This document shows, in pieces, positions 54,401-64,000 of a stretch of 64,000 bases of DNA. Source of the DNA: Adiantum capillus-veneris (lineage: Eukaryota; Streptophyta; Polypodiopsida; Polypodiales; Pteridaceae). Each line of letters starts with the position of its first letter. The first letter of the stretch is position 1. Location of the stretch: assembly GCA_014529385.2 (NCBI GenBank), contig CM043963.1, forward strand, positions 77,241,412-77,305,411, in the 5' to 3' direction. The notes under the pieces are model-generated. The model saw only the letters and a program-made list of their open reading frames with translations, did not search any database and was not told where the DNA came from. A program made the translations under genes and the position numbers.

Positions 54401-56548
54401 CAGAGGTGGATGACATACCCAAACGCGGAATTGGAAAAGCGGAGACTTGAAATGTGCCAGAGAATGATCGAGACTGCACAAGCCTTATTAGAACCGCCAA
54501 GAGAAACAATGAATTGTGGAATGGAAAACCCAATTCAACAAGAGACTATCATTTCACGGGTAGCTGAAAAGACTCCCAGTGCACAAAAGCCTGAAGATAC
54601 ACACAAGGATGACCGCATAATATTGAACACAACCGATCAGGAGATAGAGAGTTTTCATCCAGTCATACAGAGGATTTACGGAAGAGATGAGGATTACAAT
54701 GAATTTTGGAAACAAGTGAGAGAAGCAAACTTTGCAAACGAGCTAAGTTGCCAAGCTAATCAGACAAATTGGGAAAAGGACATCAGGAATCCTCCCATAG
54801 TGGAATTTGAGGCAGGATCTCAAGTGGACTTGGATCTGCAATCTTACTGGGGAGATGGGGGCTCTGTTAGAACAATGGAGAGCAAACCTCATTCACTGAA
54901 TACCTTACCTTCATACTTAGGAGAGTATGAAGCAAAATCCGAGATTAGAGCACTTCCCTCACGAAGAATCTCATCAGAAAAGGTCATGGACTCCCAAGGA
55001 TTGATAGAGATCTTGTCAACACCAGTGACATGCACTATCACTCTAGCTGAGCTTTTGAGGCTAAGACCACATATGTGGACCACTGTAGGAAAATGCTTGG
55101 AGAAATTTGGGATAAAAGACCCAACATCGAGACTGCAAGAGGGTATACAAGAGCTGAGCAAACCACAAAAGAACGCTAAGCCTATACCCTTAAACAAGGT
55201 CGGAGAGTATTGCGAAGGTGAAGAGGGGAATACAACCTTACCAGTTGAATTCCAAGGAGTGAACACGATGGCAATACTAGACAGCGGAGCTGGGGTAGCC
55301 ATTGCTACAAAAGAAATCTGGAAAAAATGGGGAAAACCAGCAATAAGGAAGACTAGGTTGAAACTCCAATTAGCAGATGGACACATGGAGAAACCTATGG
55401 GGTTATTAGAGAAAGTCGTAGTGACTTCTTGCGGCATTGAATACGAACATACTTTTGCTATTGTTGATTTTGGCAAGGAGAATAACTATGATATCATATT
55501 GGAAAGACCATTCATGAGACAATTGAAAATGGTCCAGGATTGGGGCTACGATCACATATACCTGAGAAATATGGAAAACACTACACGTGTGAACCTGAAA
55601 GACCATAGCTACAAAGATGTGAACCGAACACCGGTAGAGGAGTTTGATTCAGCTACTTTAGCGGGATCCAAATTTTCAGCTTGGTTAGGTAAGCCCAAGG
55701 AGTTATGGATGTGTGGGGCCTCGAAATGTGGAAGTCTGAGGCGAGAAGAATATGTTTTAGAAAGGGCTATCGAAGACGAAACTTATATAGGAGAACCCTT
55801 TCCAGAGGACACGCTTGAACCATTAGAATGGACACACATTCTAGCAACCCTAGATGTTTGCGCAATTCCGAATGGTCCCACAACAAAATTTTGCGACAAG
55901 GACAGGTACGACGTGGTTCTGTACTTCATGTTGAGAACTGTACTCGAAAAAGAAACTGAAAAGAACGATACACTGGAAAAGGAAGATGAAGAAGAGGTGT
56001 TTCATGACATTTCCGATCATCCGGAGTGGGGAAATGAAGCAGACAACGAGTCAACGGACAATTCAAGCGGAAACGAAGAAACTATAACGGATGTCCGATT
56101 TTATGATTTTCCGAACCAAACTAAACAACGCCAGCAACGCTATAGAGCAAAGAGAAAAACAAAGGGGGTTAGAACCAATCCGATGCCTAGAATAAGAGGA
56201 AAAAATCAATTCCTAATGCTAGGAAAGGCGGAAGATTGTGTTAAGGACAAGATTTCTGGAAGAATGAGAGGCAATGATCAAAAGAGATTACGAAAAGACA
56301 AAAGAGGCTCAAGAAATCAAGTTCAAAGGAATGGAACGAAAACTGAAACAGAAAAATCAGAAAAAAACAAGCGCAACAGAGAACACATGGAGTCCAAGTT
56401 AGAACGTAGAAACAAGTACAGAGAGCTCAAGAAAACTCTGAAAGAAGTTTGGACGACAGAAATTGAGAGTGGAGAGGAAGAAAACGCCAAAAATCAAGGA
56501 AAACATGGATGTTCCCTCTCACTACAAGAAATTCACAATAGAGGATAG
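51428..56548 (+). pseudogene. Element B Gag-PR1 and Pol linker, broken by stops
   Basis: Starts at the ATG at 51428 (MNLRSGKNL). The frame stops at 52103-52105 (TAA for a Tyr codon), then 52133-53293 carries the Gag core to another TAA. 53293-53550 holds further stops before the long 998-codon frame 53552-56548. That frame contains both zinc-knuckle-like clusters (about 53815-53935), PR1 (ILDSGAGVAIA near 55275, YDIILERPFMRQ near 55490) and then continues without interruption into the acidic Pol linker. This continuity shows that the two frame breaks between PR1 and Pol in element A are lesions rather than programmed sites. The conserved Gly of the ILGRPF landmark is Glu here. Confidence 0.85.
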
Positions 56549-59500
56549 GAAGGTGGTATTAACCCAACCTATTCGAGAGAGAAAGGAGAACGAATCTTAT
56601 GACGGACCGGAGGATGCAAAAAAAGTTGATTTAGCAGCTTCAGGTGAAACACCTAGATCGGTGTACATAGCCACAGATTTGTCTCCAGGCGAGGAAGAGA
56701 GACTTTTGAGTCTTCTCAGAGAGTACAGGGACGTGTTTGCATGTTCTTATAAGGACTTAAAGGGAGTTGACCCATCGATATGCCAACACACAATCCCACT
56801 AAAACAAGACGCAAAGCCTAGTAGACAGAGGCCATACACATATAATGATACGTTTGCTAAGAGAATCAAAGAAGAGATAGATAAGCTAATGGAAGCTGAA
56901 TTCATATACGAGATTGAACACACCGATTGGGTATCTCCGATTGTGGTGGTACCCAAGAAGAACGGAAAACTCCGAGTGTATGTCAACTTAAAGAAAGTGA
57001 ATGCTGCAACAATCAGGGACAATTATCCCGTGCTGCTAACTGATCATGTTCCAGAGCGTGTATCAGGGAAAACAGCATGCTCCTTTCTTGATGGTTTTTC
57101 AGGATATAACCAGCTAGCCATAGCACCGGCAGATCAACATAAAACAGCTTTTGCAACGGAGTGGGGAATTTATGCTTATCGGGTTATGCCTTTTGGTCTA
57201 ACCAATGCTCCCGCAACCTTCCAGAGGCTGATGACGCATGCTTTCAAATAATACTTAAGGTTGTTTCTAGAAATATACATGGATGACTTATGTGTACATT
57301 CTCTTCTGAGAGATGAGCATCTAGAACACCTAAGAAAAGTATTCGAGAAATGTAGGACATATCGCATTTGTCTCAATCCTGAGAAATGTGTGTTTATGGT
57401 CCGATAGGGCAGAATTCTGGGACATATTGTCTCACAAAACGGAATATCCACGGATTTAGAGAAGATAAAAGTTATAGTGGATATGCCTAGACCAACCAAT
57501 GCGAAACAAGTACAGAGCTTTATGGGACATTGCGGATATTATAGACGATTCATTTACATGTACGCTATAATAGGCCAACCACTTTACAGACTAATAGTGA
57601 ACTTTGAATGGACAGAGGAGTGTGAGGAATCATTCAAGAAATTGAAAGAGGCACTCATTACTGCTCCAGTCTTGAAATCACCAGATTGGGAGAAGATATT
57701 CCATGTGCATATAGATGCTTCGGCATATGCAATAGGATCCTATCTGTTACGCCAGTCGACAGCTCAACAATGCAGAGAAGAATTACACCACAACAGAGCG
57801 AGAAGGATTAGGAATGATATATGCTATGAAGAAATTTCGGCATTATCTTCTAGCCAACAAGTTTGTGTTTTTTACGGATCACCAAGCCTTGCTCTACCTA
57901 GTGAATAAACCATGCAATACTGGGAGAATAGTGAGATGGTTCATTATCTTACTGGAATTCGACTTCACGGTAGTAGTAAAGAAAGGAAAAACACATCTTA
58001 GAGCTGATCATCTTTCACGATTGACGAATGGAGAAGACCCTATAGGAGTAGATGACGACATGCCAGACGCGTACTTGTTCAACATAGAAATGATACCGAA
58101 GTGGTCTCAAAATGTCGTTAGCTTATTAACCTATGGAGGAGAGTTTGATAGAAGAGAATACAACTAGAAACATATTGCTATTCAGCAATCCAAGAATCTT
58201 CAATTGGTTGCAGAAAGGTTGTATCAATTGGGAAATGATCATGTTTTACGACTATGCATCAATCCTGAGGAATATAATATATATCTGCGCGAAGCACATG
58301 TTCAGGAATGTGCATTTCATTGTTCAAGAAGGAACACATATAGGAATTTGTTACAATTGGGAGTCTATTGTCCAGGAATGAAAGAAAGCGTACATGAATA
58401 TGTCACTATATGTATTGTATGTTCATCAAAACCGCCAGCAGAGTATTTGAAATTGTATCAGATAATGATAGCTCCGGAATGGAGTTAGTATATTGTTGAA
58501 TATCTCACAAATAGAACTTTCCCAAAAGGAATGTCAAAAGCTCGTCAGAAATCTGTAGAGACAGAAGCTAGAGATTCCGCTTTAATAGGAGATCAACTCT
58601 ATAAGAGAGGTAAAGACAACCAGCTTAGGATTTGCGCATCAGAGTCTGAGTATATGATAATCCTGGAGCAAGCTCATGGAGTAGATGGAGGCCATTTCTC
58701 AGGTGATAAGACAGCAAAACTTGTCTTAGCCGCAGGAATATGGTGGCCAGCATTACATATGGACGCTGAGGAATACGTTAAACGGTGTGATGACTGTCAA
58801 CGGACCAAAGTACCACTTAAAAGAGATGATATGCCACTTAGACCAATGATGGGGGCAAGAGCTTTTGTGAAATGGGGGATTGATTATGTCGGACCCATTT
58901 CACCTCCTGCATATAAGACTCATGCACAATACATCGTTGTGGCTACAGACTATCTAACAAAGTGGGTCGAAGCAAAGGCAACTCAAAAAGCAGATGCCAG
59001 GACCACGGCACAATTTCTATATGAATACGTCTTTGTACGATATGGATTGCCAATAGAAATTGTGAGTGATCGAGGCACACATTTTATAAATAAAGTGATA
59101 GAGATCCTTCTAGATGAATTCATGGTAATCCATAGGAAATCAGCCCCGTATCATCCACAAGCAAACGAACAAGCTGAAGCAACAAACAAAACCATATGCA
59201 CGGTCCTTACGAAGATTGTATCTGAGTCGAGAACTGACTGGGACCAGAAGTTGCATTCAACATTATGGGCATATAGGGTAGCATATAAAACATCAATAGG
59301 AATGATCCCATATAACATGGTTTTTGGGCTAAATGCTATCTTACCAATAGAATTCTTGATTTCAACCTTAAGGGTGGCTAAGGATCTAGAGTGGACAGAG
59401 CACGAGCTTTCTGATAGAATAGATGACCTGGAAAAGCTAGACAAGCTTCGCCTAAAAGCAGTAGCTTCTATCTACGCTCAAAAAAGGCGACAAAAGGAAT

Positions 59501-59769
59501 TTTTTGATAAGCATGTGCGCACTAAAGAGTTTAAGGTTGGGGACTATGTCCTAGTTTACACTCTGAAACAGCATTCTAAGAAGCTTAAAAAGCGAGGGAT
59601 CGGACCTCTGGTGATTAAAGATCTATCACCAAGTGGAGCCGTCAAGCTTGCTACATTAGACGGAGAAGAAATGCCCAATTGGATTAGTGGATGCAGAGTG
59701 AAAAAGTATCTGTTGCCGCTAACCCAAGACATGCTTCTCAAAATACATCAAGAAAAGCTGCGTGTCTAG
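56463..59769 (+). pseudogene. Element B Pol: RT, RNase H, two H2C2 modules, integrase, GPY/F-like tail
   Basis: One extra A near 56490 shifts the frame relative to the upstream linker. RT spans about 56900-57480 with YMDD at 57276-57287, but a TAA at 57249-57251 and a TAG at 57406-57408 interrupt it. RNase H has lost about 35 bases near 57735. The first H2C2 module (HVQECAFH, CIVC) lies at about 58285-58420 and the second (HGVDGGHF, CDDC) at about 58675-58805, with stops at 58165-58167 and 58486-58488 around them. The integrase frame 58531-59769 is intact through the GPY/F-like tail (GIGPLVIKDLSPSG), with GIDYVGP, VSDRGTHF and NEQAEATNK; the family Gly before Gln is Glu. A TAG at 59767-59769 ends it where element A reads Gln. 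Confidence 0.87.
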
Positions 59770-61157
59770 AAAAAGAAAAAGATTGTGCAGGAAGCGCAAG
59801 CCGAGGCGAAGGAAAGAATGGAGAAAAGAAGACTACTGCGTCAGAAACAGCGCAATGAAGGAGCAATACGAATAAACGCAGTCAATATAACAGAAATGGA
59901 TAATGACAAAGAAGAACCCATCATTGAATGCAAAGTAGGAACCAACCAAATCAAAGCCAAAGCACTATTGGATTTAGGAGCTCAAACTAACCTACTTTCA
60001 CTCAGTTTGTATAGACAATTGACAAATGACACTAAATTACAAACTGCAAGCAAGAGTTAAAGCGTTACTCTGAGAATTCAATCAAAACTGTCGGATGCAC
60101 AGTTTTACATATACAGATTAACCAGTATGTGTATCCTCATATGTTTTACGTGGTTGAAGACCAAGCTACACAACATCCATTATTGCTAGGACAACCATGG
60201 CAGAAGCAATACAATGCAATGATTGACTGGAGTTCTAAATCAGTGCTTATCAAATACGAAGGTGAAAGTCAATCAGTTAAGTTCACCAAAGAAGCACAGA
60301 CAACTCCAAAGGAACAATCCAAGAACAAAGGTAAACAACAACCAGAGAAAAAGAAGAATCAATGGCAACCAAAAGTTTCTATACAACTGGATTGCTCTTC
60401 GACGAGGAACTCTCAACATTGGATAAGGAAGACAAGCAATAATATAACAGCTCAACCTTGGGAAAAAACGGAGTCAAAGTTGGTATGGCGACCAAATAAT
60501 GTTGTGCCAGAGAACACAAAGGTGGAAAACAGAGTCTTCAATACCAGACAACAGAGTGATTCCAGACAATCAAGGACAGTGAAACAGATCTGGATTCCAA
60601 AGAAGTTCATGACGGCACAAAGCTATAGCAAGCAAATTTGGATCCCAAGGATTTGTAAACAGGAACTCCCCTCTGTACAATCCATGGAAACTCCTAGGTA
60701 TTTCAAGGCGAGGAAATCAACACAAAGAACAAAGCAGGTTTGGGTCGCAAAGAGTTTGTGGCAAGCACAAGCGAAGCGGAAGCAGATTTGGATTGTGAAA
60801 AAGAACAACAAGGTAAAGAAGAATCCATCTACTGATTCTACTACCGAAGTGCCAAAACCAACCCAAAACCCGACCACCAATCCTTCAATCAAACAAAGAG
60901 CAGCTTTATTGGAAGACTGTTGTATCATCGCTCTACAATTGCATTGGGAACTTATGACCAAAACAGCTACAATGCTTCGCCCACAGACACTTCATAGTCG
61001 TCCAGGAGGACTCAGACTAGGAGGGGGGGAGGTATACAGGTATACAGGAGCTACAAAGCAGCTACAAGCGACAAAAACAAAGAAAAACAAAAATTATATT
61101 ATAAGGGCAGTGTCTTACATGATTTTGCAATTTTTTATGTTTGATTGCGGATATTGA
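59770..61157 (+). pseudogene. Element B PR2 and KQ(I/V)W-repeat region
   Basis: The helix and first half of PR2 are in 59785-60060. The active-site turn reads ALLDLGAQTNLLS, with Leu replacing the Ser of DSG. A frame break near 60055 precedes the 60129-61157 frame. That frame keeps PLLLGQPWQKQYNAMIDW and then, without interruption, the five W motifs KLVWRPN, KQIWIPK, KQIWIPR, KQVWVAK and KQIWIVK in a Lys/Gln/Thr-rich context. The uninterrupted frame here shows that the PR2 end and the W-repeat region belong to one protein. Confidence 0.75.
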
Positions 61158-63806
61158 TAATATTTATGCCCTTATATACCTTGTTTGCAACAAGAAGAGA
61201 TCAAATGATGAATTTGGGTCTCTAGACGTGTAAATATCACTAAATAAGAGTGTTTTTGAGCTAAAAAGTGGAAAAAAGTGGTAATCCAAGTCAGAAATCA
61301 CAAATAAGTGTATATTCATATACACGGGTTACGAGCTATTTATTGTGTATGTTTGGAATTTTTTGGCTTCAATTTGCTATTTTCTTTATTTTTTATGATT
61401 TTCTTGATAAAAGTAAAAGAAAAATAAAAAAGCAGGTGAAATGAGATCAGAAAAAAGAAAAGAATAGATGGTGATGGTCCTAATGACAAGGCAACCCATG
61501 GTAAAAATTGAGTACAATTCTGGAAAAGTTGCGGAAAGCCCGAAATTACAGAATTTTGGCAAAGTGGATAGATTTCTCAGAAACAGGTCAAACGGAGTCC
61601 AAATTGAGAAATTTCAAATCTAAAGTGCATTTCACGACGAGATAGGAGCACATGTCAAATTTGGTAACAAGTGATACGGGAGTCCGAAGTTAAGTATTTT
61701 TCACATCACTTTCAAGCTCATTTCCACTATTACCTTCTTGGAAGAGCAAAGAGCACACAGAGCATCCAACCTTCTATAGCCTTCTACGACTGCTACGAGA
61801 GCTCAGAGGACACCGACATGAGAGGTAGAATCGTTGCCATAAGCTTTTGATGCTTATCATTAACTTTTGTCGCGAAAACTGACCAAAACCAAGAAACAAG
61901 AGCAGACGGGGAATGCGGTAGAATGCTAGGTAGTGGCACAACCGCCTAACCAAACCTTGCAAGAACTTAGAGGTGGGTTACCCTAGTATAGAAGATGGGT
62001 TTCTAACACTCAAAGCTCGAGAAAGAACGACTTGAAAAACCCTAGGTCAACAGAGCCTGCAAGAGGCAAACAGGAAAAAGTTGTCGAAACGACACAAAAC
62101 TTCTCAGGAAGCTTAACAACATCGAGGGCAAGCAACCATGGAGTATCTCCAGGTTTGGATCACCAAAAGTAGGTCGGAACAACGATTCGGCTGCGGACAC
62201 ACAAAGCGTCATTTTGGCATAACGGCTGAAATTGACGACCGAATGAGATGAAACTTCACAAGCAGCTTCAAATATACATGGATGACTTATGTTTGCAAGC
62301 AAAACCAAAAGAAAGCTGATTCACTTACCGATGGTGAAAAAGACGCTTTTGGGCAACCACAATGAGAAAAGATGGAGAACGGGAGCCAAAGTCAAGTTCA
62401 ACCAAATAGATGGCTTCACAACATATCCAATGAGCTGGAAATGCAACTCTCGAGAAGAAAAGTTGAAGAAATTCAACTCCAAGGCAAAAAGACGACTTCG
62501 GAGACTGAAATGCCTATAAGGGGATTTTTAGCTAAACTGATGACTTTTTAAGTTGAAAACTAGTTAGCAGGGCTTAGGGCACTAGCACAAAGCATTCTTT
62601 GCACAAAAAGACCAACATTTCAAGAAAAGACATCATACGCGTATGATGTCTCACAGCATGAATTTCACATCCATTTTCAACATTTGAGTGCATAGCCTCA
62701 TTCCACATGTTAATCACATCCTATGAACCAAGTATCATGAGAATTGAGTTAGAAAACCCAAGGAAAACCAAAAAGACGCAAAGTAGGCCATAAAATTGAT
62801 TTTTGGTCCAATTTTGTCAAAATAACTCCAAACTCATTGAAACTTTGTAGGAATTGTTTGATTAAAACATCTACAAGCTATCTGGAACCAAAAGCACCAT
62901 TTTGACACAAAAGACATCAAACGCGTATGATTTCATTTGCACTTACAGAGCCAAAACAGCTCATATGTCATCAATACGATCCATTATATATATCTCATAC
63001 CATGCTACATATGAAATTTGGAACCATTTGGTCAAGAGGATCACCCCATTAGCCCAATTGAGGAAAAATCCTTCACCTAAAGCCTATTTTTGGCCCAAAT
63101 CCAACATACTCAAGTCCAAACCAAGATTTGAGTAGAGACAGTCCTTCACTAGTACACGGGGAGTCCACAGAACCAATCCCATGCAAAATTGATGAAAAAG
63201 ACATCATACGCGTATGATGTCTCCAGAGCCATTTTTAGCCCAAAATCTATCCAAACTTCATAAATCCACTGAATAAGCCTATCTAGAGCCAAATCCAAGC
63301 TTATAGAGAAATTTGGTCCAAAAATACACTAAAATACATCATACGCGTATAATGTCTCACTATGTGATTTTGGCACCTCAGGGCTTCAACCACCAAACAG
63401 AAGTGATCTACATGCCATTTGAAAGTGAACCACCAAGTTTTATCCAATTTGGATCATAAAATCCAAATCCCTTTCAAAATTTTGCCAAGAGCCGGAACTG
63501 GACTAAACTGGCCAAAACTTGACCAAATGGGATCCAAACTCAAATCCAAGCATATGATACTCATGTATACACTATCAGCTACAAGCACAACCAATATAAA
63601 GTCATTTTGACACAAAAGACATCATACGCATATGATGTCTCCAGCATGATTTTGAGCCCATTTTGCATATTTTTTCACCTACCTTGCATCCTTAGGCCCT
63701 GAATAGCTCATGTTTCAACTTTCAAGTCATTTGAATAGTTAAAAGCTTCATTTCGGCTTTCAGTACTAAAAAGACGCTAACTTCTGAAATTGGAGTTACA
63801 GGATCC
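61158..63806 (+). other. Element B 3' non-coding tract
   Basis: 2.65 kb between the pol-PR2 frame and ORF X, homologous to 33768-36580 inverted. No conserved ORF. Bases 62270-62292 are identical over 23 bases to the RT YMDD-coding segment at 57271-57293, with unrelated flanks. Contains five palindromes. Confidence 0.7.
62628..63640 (+). repeat. Element B, five-copy palindrome array upstream of ORF X
   Basis: Copies at 62628-62651 (perfect), 62913-62934 (degenerate), 63199-63222 (perfect), 63335-63356 (two mismatched pairs) and 63617-63640 (one mismatched pair, the same base change as its element A counterpart). Centre spacing is 284, 287, 135 and 283. Confidence 0.92.
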
Positions 63807-64000
63807 ATGGATTCTGCCAAGTCATCGGCAACGAAGAGAAAAAGACCGACAATCAAAGATGCTCTTGCAGAAGCGGAACCCTTTGACATTCTAGCAGAAA
63901 CCCTCAAGCCAACCAAAACTTGGGTGGAGGAAGCAGTATTGGAGAAAGAGGGAATAAAGATCTACCAGGGGACTTTCAGAGATCCTCAAGGGCAAGCGGT
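63807..64000 (+). CDS. Element B 3' ORF X, N-terminal part, cut by window end
   Basis: ATG at 63807 opens the counterpart of the element A ORF X (33767-32088). The first 64 residues match with few changes (MDSAKSSATKRKRPTIKDAL at the N-terminus), and the frame is open to the last base. Function unknown. Confidence 0.75.
   Translation, partial: MDSAKSSATKRKRPTIKDALAEAEPFDILAETLKPTKTWVEEAVLEKEGIKIYQGTFRDPQGQA

Larger units (their letters stand above)
49060..64000 (+). mobile_element. Element B: second copy of the 19-kb family, 3' end beyond the window
   Basis: Same family as element A in the opposite orientation: LTR, leader, gag-PR1, pol, PR2, non-coding tract and the start of ORF X. 14.9 kb is visible. 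It is more damaged than A, with stops near 52103, 53291, 53543, 57249, 57406, 58165, 58486 and 59767, a frameshift near 56490 and a deletion of about 35 bases in RNase H near 57735. The left flank GTCTG (49055-49059) is the candidate target-site duplication; its partner is outside the window. Confidence 0.92.

Noticed and set aside
33934-63640. The repeated palindromes as a CRISPR-like array
   Set aside because: The host is eukaryotic, the intervals are 125-288 bases rather than uniform short spacers, and the copies lie inside retrotransposons without cas genes.

Overview
This window is repeat-dominated nuclear DNA from a land plant. I see no host protein gene, rRNA or tRNA gene. Every coding trace I can support belongs to a retrotransposon. 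Long simple-sequence tracts (CT, TG, TA, one 36-base C run), nested insertions and very long LTR elements fit a large, TE-rich genome. Several element types (tRNA-Asp-primed giant Ty3/gypsy, dual-RNase-H Tat type) are typical of plants. A non-flowering vascular plant such as a fern or gymnosperm is a guess and cannot be settled from this sequence.

Layout. 1-1067: broken Ty1/copia RT-RNase H. 1216-4753: broken Tat-type Ty3/gypsy pol with two RNase H domains. It is followed by a microsatellite-rich tract to about 7055 that may be its 3' LTR. 7650-19128: a minus-strand Ty3/gypsy element (element C) with 2-kb LTRs. Its upstream LTR is split by a 1,854-bp non-autonomous LTR element (16755-18608, target-site duplication ACTTT). 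19129-25968: no gene seen. About 25969-28450: broken Ty3/gypsy RNase H-integrase, itself split by a 772-bp DNA transposon with 14-bp terminal inverted repeats and a 9-bp target-site duplication. 29441-48611: a complete 19,171-bp Ty3/gypsy element on the minus strand (element A; LTRs, TSD CATAC, tRNA-Asp primer site, polypurine tract). 49060-64000: a second copy of the same family on the plus strand (element B), cut by the window end. A and B lie head to head across a 448-bp spacer and form an imperfect inverted repeat with arms of about 14 kb.

The A/B family is the most unusual content. In sense order it carries a long leader, Gag with two zinc knuckles, a first retropepsin, RT, RNase H, two successive H2C2 zinc-binding modules, the integrase core and a GPY/F-like tail. 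A second retropepsin-like domain and a basic C-terminal region with repeated KQ(I/V)W motifs follow, then a long non-coding tract and two more 3' ORFs. A 22- to 32-base palindrome with core ACGCGT occurs nine times per element, only in the two non-coding tracts: four in the leader and five upstream of the 3' ORFs. The spacings are nearly fixed (about 285 and about 130 bases). Both copies are damaged at different places, so comparing them shows which breaks are recent.
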